DNA from: Acholoe squamosa
Lineage: Eukaryota; Annelida; Polychaeta; Phyllodocida; Polynoidae
Direction: 5' to 3'
DNA length: 64,000 nt
NCBI GenBank assembly: GCA_949317995.1
Contig: OX439044.1
Span: 27,476,733-27,540,732, forward strand
Shown here: piece after piece, positions 1 to 6,581 of the stretch
Numbering within the stretch: the stretch's first letter is position 1
How the letters are laid out: every line of letters begins with the position of its first letter
Notes under the pieces: model-generated
Databases searched by the model: none
Seen by the model: the letters and a program-made list of their open reading frames with translations, nothing else
What the model was told of the DNA's origin: nothing
Translations under genes and position numbers: made by a program

Positions 1-302
1 GATCCAGGCTTTTCCACTAGAACTCATGTTTATAGCTTATCTAAACTGCTGATTATGTTGTCTTGTCTTGGTTATGTCCACGTAGCATGCTGGTTGTTCT
101 ATCTTGTTAAACTTTTGAGTGTAGTCTGTATCTGTTGCTTGCCGATGTCTGTACAGCTGGAGTTCCACTCCTACACTGCCAACTGTCTTGCTTGTCATTG
201 CATCTTATCTCTTTCTTTACCTGCGCATGTCTGCTCTCTTCCCCCCCCCCTTTTTCTGTTACTGGGCTCTTAATATACATATGTCTGTCTCAATGTCCGG
301 CA
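1..302 (-). repeat. Candidate start of a 3' LTR, cut by the window edge
   Basis: On the minus strand this stretch begins with TGCCGG directly after a 25-base polypurine tract, which is where a 3' LTR should start. It contains a second purine run (A5 G10, about 241-255) and no sustained ORF. The opposite LTR cannot be confirmed: the leader upstream of gag at 9479-10195 shows no obvious match, so this may be the LTR of another element or a diverged one. The call rests on position after the purine tract and on the shared junction GGGGGAAGTGCCGG, also found at 38802-38815. Confidence 0.33.
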
Positions 303-327
303 CTTCCCCCCCCCCCCCTTTTTTTTC
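303..327 (-). other. Polypurine tract (plus-strand primer of a retroelement)
   Basis: The minus strand reads a G, eight A, thirteen G and AAG, all purine, then TG. In LTR retroelements such a tract primes plus-strand DNA synthesis and sits immediately 5' of the 3' LTR. It lies 12 bases after the stop codon of the capsid-like ORF (340-681), the same spacing logic as the envelope gene and tract at 62795-62811. The homopolymeric character means a chance low-complexity origin is possible. Confidence 0.45.
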
Positions 328-339
328 TCACTCTCGTGT

Positions 340-681
340 TCATTCCCCCGCTGGCTCTGTTTCCGCGCCGTCATTCTCGCGCTGTCTTTTCTGTCTCTTT
401 CCTCCTGTACCCCATTCTTTCCAGGCATCTGGAGCTGCAAATACTGCCATGGTTATTTGCTGTATTTTCCATGCAGTATTCTTACTTTCCTCAGGTAGTT
501 TCCTAACCCAAGTTTTCACTTCACCTTTCATTCCCCACAATAATAATGCCACATATTCCATTTCCCCTAGATCATATATTCTCTTAATCAAATCCATGTC
601 GTAGAAATATTCTTCTATCTTTTCTCCTGGTGCTCCTCTAAAGGTAGGTGGCGTTATACTGATACCTGCCATTTTGTACAT
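340..681 (-). CDS. Short Gag capsid-like ORF, last ORF before the polypurine tract
   Basis: 113 codons from an ATG; a second ATG at codon 4 (MAGIS) is the better start. Residues about 9-65 resemble the capsid N-terminal region of the large Gag encoded at 6548-9439: both show a P-x-F-x-G-x-PGE motif, then YF, a spaced Y/L pair, KG and a Trp followed by PE. The last 35 residues are basic and low complexity and there is no zinc knuckle, so it is either a truncated gag or a capsid-only protein. It occupies the slot where retroviruses carry env. The relationship is seen by eye only; it could equally be the beginning of a second, truncated Gypsy insertion in the same orientation. Confidence 0.5.
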   Translation of the reverse strand: MYKMAGISITPPTFRGAPGEKIEEYFYDMDLIKRIYDLGEMEYVALLLWGMKGEVKTWVRKLPEESKNTAWKIQQITMAVFAAPDAWKEWGTGGKRQKRQRENDGAETEPAGE

Positions 682-772
682 TTCTTCAACCCCTCACAAC
701 GTTCCCTTAACAGGTATTGTATTTTATAACCATACAGTCCCTCTGTTCCTTTCCTATCAACTCATATCCTTT

Positions 773-1258
773 CTAGTTATATTTATCAAAGTCTTCAGTT
801 ACATCCTCCTCCTCCAGGGTCGTCTCATTGTCTTTAACCCCGGATGTTAATACTCCTTGGGTGATATGCTTTCCCTTTTGCTTCAGTTTGAACATTTCCC
901 AAGTTTCATCTCTTTGTCTACACTGCCTGCATCGTTTCCCTCTACTAGTCTTGCGATGCCTCCTACACTTTCTTGAGAAAAAGAATGCATTAGTCACACT
1001 CCCTACTCCATATTTAAAGTGATGTCTGTTTACTTGTTCCCTCAAATATCTTGGCAATCTCGCGATGTCCAATTTCAGTTTTGATATTTTCTGCATTACT
1101 ATATCCTGTAACGTCGCCCCATTGTATCTGAACACCTTCGGCAATGAATATCCAAATCCATATATAGCATCCAGCGCGTCTTCTACCTGTTGTCCCCTAT
1201 ATCTCCCTGCCTTTACTATAGATGGTGCTCTCTTTCCCGCATCCTCACTAGTGGACAT
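773..1258 (-). CDS. Small basic protein of the retroelement (ORF4), unknown function
   Basis: 161 codons starting MSTSEDAG. The ATG shares its A with the TAA stop of the preceding zinc-finger ORF (TAATG), an arrangement known to allow termination-reinitiation. The N-terminal half is mixed (YRGQQVEDALDAIYGFGY), the centre is strongly basic with Lys/Arg and a C-x11-C-x2-C group (about residues 98-113, KCRRH to CRQCR), and the last 25 residues are acidic. No known domain recognised. The basic Cys-containing centre suggests nucleic-acid binding, which is inference. It lies in the post-pol region with the same strand and similar composition as its neighbours. Confidence 0.5.
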   Translation of the reverse strand: MSTSEDAGKRAPSIVKAGRYRGQQVEDALDAIYGFGYSLPKVFRYNGATLQDIVMQKISKLKLDIARLPRYLREQVNRHHFKYGVGSVTNAFFFSRKCRRHRKTSRGKRCRQCRQRDETWEMFKLKQKGKHITQGVLTSGVKDNETTLEEEDVTEDFDKYN

Positions 1259-1845
1259 TATATGAGATGTTTTATCTCATGTACCTGTTCCAGGTGTTTG
1301 GCCGCTCCTGCCGCTGTTGCTGTTGTCCTGCCACAAATGTGACAGAGCCTTGATGTCACTTGTCTTCTGCTGTAATACTCTTCTATCAATATGTCATCCA
1401 ATCTGATTGATGTATCCAGCACAAATTCATCGTCTTTACTATAAAATATTGATGGTTCTGTCTGTGTCGCTGTTTCTGTGGTCTGGGTCTCTCTCTTAAC
1501 TATACCACCGGTGCCTTGTAGAGTGGCATCCAACAACCACTCCCATTCTGTCTGTCCCACAGTGATGTCACGTATGCTATCCCATATGTTTCCCTGATGA
1601 TTTACCAAGACCTCGGCTTGAGCTGCTTCCACCACCTGTACTGGCTCCTGCGCTGAGCTTGGTTGGCCTGACGTTGAAGTCGCACCAAATCCTTTTTCAT
1701 TTGTTTCTGTTGTTGTTGAACTTGCTGCAGACACTGTGCTCCTTTCATTATAAGTGCTATTGCAATAGTTGTCTTGAATCATCCACGTATTATAGTATTG
1801 TTGGTATTGCTGTTCTCCAACACTATCGTACCAGCTATCTGCCAT
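1258..1845 (-). CDS. Post-pol C2H2 zinc-finger protein of the retroelement (ORF3)
   Basis: 195 codons from ATG (MADSWYDS). The N-terminus is Tyr/Gln/Ser/Thr rich and looks disordered. Residues about 117-132 carry two TQT motifs (RETQT and ATQT) like the K/R-x-T-Q-T sites bound by dynein light chain LC8 in other proteins; binding here is inference. Near the C-terminus is one classical finger: LCHIC then 12 residues after the second Cys, H, four residues, H (C-x2-C-x12-H-x4-H). The stop overlaps the next start as TAATG. It lies 323 bases downstream of pol on the same strand, so expression would need a spliced or internal-start RNA. It is not an envelope: no signal peptide and no membrane segment. 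Confidence 0.58.
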   Translation of the reverse strand: MADSWYDSVGEQQYQQYYNTWMIQDNYCNSTYNERSTVSAASSTTTETNEKGFGATSTSGQPSSAQEPVQVVEAAQAEVLVNHQGNIWDSIRDITVGQTEWEWLLDATLQGTGGIVKRETQTTETATQTEPSIFYSKDDEFVLDTSIRLDDILIEEYYSRRQVTSRLCHICGRTTATAAGAAKHLEQVHEIKHLI

Positions 1846-2168
1846 CCGTCCATCAGCACCTGCTATTTACTGTGAGGTCTTATCTCGTCCCTCGTTGTGC
1901 GCGCACTGCCACATCCTGATGCATCTCCTCCTGCATATACCTGTTGCGCTGGCCTCCCCCCCTCCCCTCTTTTCCTACCTTGCCCTACTTTCCCTTTTCT
2001 TTGTGTATCGCCCTCCTTTCCGTCTACCTGCATGAGTCAGCTTGACCTGCTCCTCCGGGCGGCCCCTCCCCCTTCGGCACCTGCATCACCCCCCCTTCTC
2101 CCTCATAGCAACACACGTGAATACTACAGGATTATCGCCCATCCTGTAGCATCCCGTCTAAGCTCACC
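1846..2168 (-). other. Pol-ORF3 spacer with purine-rich strand
   Basis: No ORF of its own on the element strand. The minus strand is strongly purine rich at about 1955-2020 (runs such as GGAAAAGAGGGGAGGGGGGG). This could be an internal polypurine tract or a splicing region serving ORF3; neither can be decided by reading. No sequence resembling the LTR-like leader follows it, so I do not read it as the 3' end of the element. Confidence 0.4.
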
Positions 2169-5100
2169 CTATTCTCCATCGCTGGATGAGCTGAGCTCCT
2201 CTCTGCCTCTCCTGTGATGCTTACAAATCGGTCCCTTTGGAATGATATGTTCACTGCTAGATTCCTCACTCATAATAGCCCCTGCAGCCAATTGCGCTCT
2301 CCTATCTCTTTGTCTTCGTCTCTTCTCAGCCCTATCCTCTCTTTCTTTTCTCTTCTGTCTTCTCTCCAATTCTTCTCTCTCTCTTTCCTCGTCCATCTGC
2401 CTCTTCACCTCGACATTTCTCACTCTACCCTTCCTTTTCTCTTCATTATCCTGTCTTCGGCCACCCTCGACCTTATCAATATCACTATCCTGTAACCCTT
2501 TCTTTTTACACCAATTATCGACCACAGCTTCCTGCCTGTGCTTCTCCCGGCTATCTCGCCGTACAACTCCATCTTTCTCATTATCAGATTCCTGTATAGG
2601 TGCGCGCGGTCCAGCTCCGGCCACCTCTCTCTTTTTCTCATGTGCACTTCTATCGTCGTCTGACGTATTCAATTTGTCCTCCTTATCAGCGTCCGCTAAC
2701 GCTGTATCCTCCAGACCAGATGAAGGATGTTCCACCTCAGTCACCCCTCTCGGGTTCTCATGTCCTATGTCTTCTTTATCCACTTGTAATTCCACTTCTG
2801 ACTTATCCACTTCCACCGCTCTCTCATCTTTGGCTTTTCCTTCGCCATTTTCACCCTCCCCTTTGTATGCTCTCTTCAGTTTATTCACATTTACTAAGTG
2901 AGGTATCTCTTTGCCCGTCTTCACTGCTCTCAACCTCACCCTGTTATCCCCCACCACCTCTATTATCCTGTGTGGCCCTGTGTATCTACCAGCAAACTTC
3001 GATGTATTATTCACCGCGCATTTCGGATCATAGTAATATACCCACTCCCCCTCTATAAAAGATACAGGTCGAGCCCGTCCATCCAATCTACGTCTGAGCT
3101 GCTCCTCATACCTAGCAGTATGAGCGTTGGCCGCCTCTTGTAATAACTGTATGCTATGATTTGTTCTAAGAAACCAATCCCTCTCAGATGGCACTTTAGG
3201 CAGTGGCCTTTCCTCAGCAAAGGACATAGCCACTGGATCCCTCCCGAATTGTAGTGCATATGGTGAAAACCCCGTCCTCATACTGATATTGGAGCGCACT
3301 GTCCACAATGCAATGGGTAACAGTTCTGGCCAGTGTTCATGATCCTCGGTCACATAGCATCCTATCGTATCCTCTAATGATTTATGCAATCTTTCAACCC
3401 TGGCATTTCCGGTCGGATTCCTAGAAGACGTAAACCTCTGTTTGGTTGATAGTCTAGCTGTGACCTCACGAAAAACCTGACCCATATACGTAGACCCTCT
3501 GTCGCTGCACAGCACTTCCACCTTGCCGTACCTACACACGATCTCCCGTAGAAACACCCCAGCTGCCGTGTGCGCAGTCGTGTCTTTAGTACAGAACGCC
3601 TCCGGCCATCCCGTCAGAAGGTCTATGAAGGTCATAATATATTTATAACCTTCTTTGGACCTACGTAGTGGCCCAACAAAATCTGTCTGTATCACTTGCC
3701 ATGGATAATCCGGCGTATCCCATGACCTTGCCTTGGCCCTAAAGTGAGGTGCTCTTTTTCTCAACGCGCACCTTTCACATAGCCGCACATACCTAGCTAT
3801 GTCCACCATCATATTTTTCCAATAAAACCGAGCCTGTACTTTTGTATTCAGCGCCACTGTTCCCACATGTCCTCCGCACATGATATCATCATGCATGAGA
3901 TAGAGCACTCTATTCACCATAGCCTTAGGCACCACTATTCTTGGGTTTAGGTCAGCTATAGGCCCACCCCTCTTTCTAGCTGGTTTTATATACTTGCATA
4001 ACAATCCATCCTTCATACCCATGAAATCAGCATTATGTAAAATCCCTCGCGCCTTTTCCTCATCCACTGGCAATTCATCTCTCGCCAAATATCTCATCAT
4101 CCCCCTGCAGAATCCATCCTTCCACTGCTCCTGAATGAAGGTTTCCCTATCCAATTCTTCCCCTATCAGTTCCATCACGAGTAACTCACATCCCACCTCA
4201 GGCTCAAACTCCCCCGACTCCTCGCCAGGTGTATCCTGTCCCACTGCCAACGGCACTCTGGATATAAAATCCGGCAGGTAGTGAGTGGCTCCCGGCTCAT
4301 ACCTAATCTCATAGTCAAAGTCAGTCATTGCTAAACCCCATCTAGTCAACCTTTTGGATGGAGCCTTACTGGCTTGTTGAAGCAAAGGTATTAATGGTTG
4401 ATGGTCTGTTATTATCGTGATCTTAGCCCCAGTCAGCATATCCTCAAATTTCTTCAATACTCTTATAACAGCTAGGCCTTCTTTCTCTGTTATAGTGTAG
4501 TTTCTTTCAGCCTTTGTAAATGTATACCCATAATATGTTACCGGTCTCAGCAATCCATCCCTTTTTATACAGATGGCCGCTCCACACGCGCCATCCGAAG
4601 CATCTGTTAAAACATAAAAGTGACCCCCGATCTCTGGATGTACCAATAACGGTGTGCTAGCTAATGCTGCTTGTATTTTCTTGAATGACACCTCACACTC
4701 ATCTGTCCACTTAAATGGCACCTTGATTTTCAACAAATTATTCAGAGGCATCGACAAAACAGCATAGTTAGGAATAAAACTCCTGTAATAATTACAAAGC
4801 CCCAGAAAGGATCGAGTTGTATGTTCATTATACGGTCTACCAAATTCCTGCACCTTTCTGATCACTTTAGATTGCGTCTGCACTCCTTCAGCATTAATAA
4901 TGTGCCCCAAAAACTTGATTTCCGCTTTGCCCCACTCACACTTTTCCGGCTTCACTGTTAAACCTGCTTTACCTAAAGCTGCCAATACTCTGCCGACATT
5001 AGTGATATGGCTGTCCACATCCGGATCAAAGATAATGATATCGTCTAGGTAGGCTAGACAAGTACGTGGTATTAAGCCTCCTAGTGCTAATGACATAATC

Positions 5101-6581
5101 TTAGTAAATTGCCATGGGCTCTGCTTCATACCAAACGGCATCCTCGTCCATTGCCAAACCCCCGAAGGCGATTCAAATGCTGAATATTGCCTGCTGTCAT
5201 GATGTAAATCGCACTGATGATACCCACTGAGCAAATCCATGGCTGTAAAGATTATAGGTTTTCTGTATGCCATATACAAAAACATGCTTCTGGCTGTGGG
5301 CATAGGATATGTGTCATCCGCCGTAATAAGATTCAACATGCGATAGTCTGTACACAATCTAGCCTTTCCATCCTTCTTCTGCACCACCACCAACGGACTT
5401 CTCCAGACGCTGTCACTGGGCTCAATAATTCCCAACTTTAACAATTCCCTCACCTGTTCATCAATAATATCCATTTTCTGAGGAGAATACCTGTATGGTC
5501 GTGCCATACACGGACCCTTGGACTCATCGACCCTTATTTTCATTGGAGCCAATGAACAATGACCCAACTCCTTCATAGAAAATGCTATAGTGTTCATGTT
5601 GACCACCAACATTTCTCTGAATACCTTCTGCTCCTCCAGCGTCATCATAGTGTCACCCAAATCAAGGCCCCTGATCTTCTCAATTTTATCCAGCCTCTCC
5701 TGCTCACTTAAGGTAAAAACACCACATCCACCACCACTGTCCTGAGGATCCTGCCGATGCTCTGACCCTCTCCTAGCATCTTGACCATTCTCCCGCCGGT
5801 CTCCATTACATCGTGCCACAATCTCACGAGCCTCATCCTTTCTATCCCCGCCAACATTAGCTGTATCAATTACCTCCAGCAAATTAAGTTCCGGTTCATC
5901 TATGTCTTCCGCGTATGCTATAACCTCAGTTGTATCCACATACACTTGCCTGTCAGAGAGATTAGCAATTTTCATATACCATTTCTTCCCCACATAGTTC
6001 ACCGCACCATCCGCAGCTACCACCGCCAAATTAGATGGCCTCAACAAGACCGTTGTTCCAACCCTTTCAGCCGCAACATCCCATCCTTTCACCGTCACCA
6101 ATCTTTCCTCCCATGGGTCCAAAATCGCCGCTACTTCAATTGAGACCGGATCCTCAGTAAAGATACGTACCTTTCCATCTATAGCTATAATCTGTGCCCG
6201 TGCGTCAATCAGAAAATTACGCCCCAGCACAATATCATAAGCCAGTGAATCCACCACATTAAAATCATAGTATATGCAAGCACCATCCATAAAACACTGC
6301 AGTCGCACCGTCTCATAAACTTGTAATGATGTTTTGTCCCCCAGACGCACCTTCCCCAATTGAGATGGCTGCCTGTCCCAAATTGCTGTCTCACTTATAC
6401 TACTCACAATTGTTCGTGCTATAAAACAATCAGACGCGCCCGTGTCCACTAAACATCTGTATGTATTCTCGTCAATAGTACACTGAACCAACCATGGCGC
6501 TTTGTCTTTTGATCCCCTGTTTCCCGACCCATCCCCTGAAATCAAATTTAATTCTGGGGTAGGAATGAGCCGTTGTGCCCG
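2169..6581 (-). CDS. pol: Ty3/Gypsy Pol polyprotein: protease, RT, RNase H, integrase, charged tail
   Basis: An uninterrupted frame of about 1470 codons; it has no own ATG and opens upstream to about 6600 inside gag, so it is expressed by -1 frameshift. Counting from 6545: aspartic protease with DTGASD (about 34); reverse transcriptase with CTDYRMLN and the catalytic YLDDIIIF (about 498); RNase H with LTDASDG (about 648); integrase zinc domain with paired His and CERC (about 885-922); catalytic core D (QTDFVGP, about 952), D (CSDRGS, about 1012) and E (RVERLHK) with exactly 35 residues between the second D and E; a GPY/F-type module (GRYTGPH, about 1182). Motif order is that of Metaviridae. 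The last 230 residues are an unusual Glu/Lys/Arg/Asp-rich extension. All catalytic residues are present and no stop interrupts the frame, so the copy looks recent. Confidence 0.94.
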   Translation of the reverse strand, partial: RAQRLIPTPELNLISGDGSGNRGSKDKAPWLVQCTIDENTYRCLVDTGASDCFIARTIVSSISETAIWDRQPSQLGKVRLGDKTSLQVYETVRLQCFMDGACIYYDFNVVDSLAYDIVLGRNFLIDARAQIIAIDGKVRIFTEDPVSIEVAAILDPWEERLVTVKGWDVAAERVGTTVLLRPSNLAVVAADGAVNYVGKKWYMKIANLSDRQVYVDTTEVIAYAEDIDEPELNLLEVIDTANVGGDRKDEAREIVARCNGDRRENGQDARRGSEHRQDPQDSGGGCGVFTLSEQERLDKIEKIRGLDLGDTMMTLEEQKVFREMLVVNMNTIAFSMKELGHCSLAPMKIRVDESKGPCMARPYRYSPQKMDIIDEQVRELLKLGIIEPSDSVWRSPLVVVQKKDGKARLCTDYRMLNLITADDTYPMPTARSMFLYMAYRKPIIFTAMDLLSGYHQCDLHHDSRQYSAFESPSGVWQWTRMPFGMKQSPWQFTKIMSLALGGLIPRTCLAYLDDIIIFDPDVDSHITNVGRVLAALGKAGLTVKPEKCEWGKAEIKFLGHIINAEGVQTQSKVIRKVQEFGRPYNEHTTRSFLGLCNYYRSFIPNYAVLSMPLNNLLKIKVPFKWTDECEVSFKKIQAALASTPLLVHPEIGGHFYVLTDASDGACGAAICIKRDGLLRPVTYYGYTFTKAERNYTITEKEGLAVIRVLKKFEDMLTGAKITIITDHQPLIPLLQQASKAPSKRLTRWGLAMTDFDYEIRYEPGATHYLPDFISRVPLAVGQDTPGEESGEFEPEVGCELLVMELIGEELDRETFIQEQWKDGFCRGMMRYLARDELPVDEEKARGILHNADFMGMKDGLLCKYIKPARKRGGPIADLNPRIVVPKAMVNRVLYLMHDDIMCGGHVGTVALNTKVQARFYWKNMMVDIARYVRLCERCALRKRAPHFRAKARSWDTPDYPWQVIQTDFVGPLRRSKEGYKYIMTFIDLLTGWPEAFCTKDTTAHTAAGVFLREIVCRYGKVEVLCSDRGSTYMGQVFREVTARLSTKQRFTSSRNPTGNARVERLHKSLEDTIGCYVTEDHEHWPELLPIALWTVRSNISMRTGFSPYALQFGRDPVAMSFAEERPLPKVPSERDWFLRTNHSIQLLQEAANAHTARYEEQLRRRLDGRARPVSFIEGEWVYYYDPKCAVNNTSKFAGRYTGPHRIIEVVGDNRVRLRAVKTGKEIPHLVNVNKLKRAYKGEGENGEGKAKDERAVEVDKSEVELQVDKEDIGHENPRGVTEVEHPSSGLEDTALADADKEDKLNTSDDDRSAHEKKREVAGAGPRAPIQESDNEKDGVVRRDSREKHRQEAVVDNWCKKKGLQDSDIDKVEGGRRQDNEEKRKGRVRNVEVKRQMDEEREREELERRQKRKEREDRAEKRRRQRDRRAQLAAGAIMSEESSSEHIIPKGPICKHHRRGREELSSSSDGE

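Noticed and set aside
1955-2030. Purine-rich stretch after pol as the polypurine tract ending the element
   Set aside because: The sequence after it does not resemble the leader next to gag and is followed by further same-strand ORFs; a better tract lies at 303-327.
2242-2901. 219-codon plus-strand ORF opposite pol
   Set aside because: Antisense shadow of the charged Pol tail; Ser/Leu/Phe-rich as expected.
6519-6525. Second GGGAAAC heptamer inside pol
   Set aside because: It lies in the pol frame where a -1 slip would leave the long open frame, so it has no evident use.
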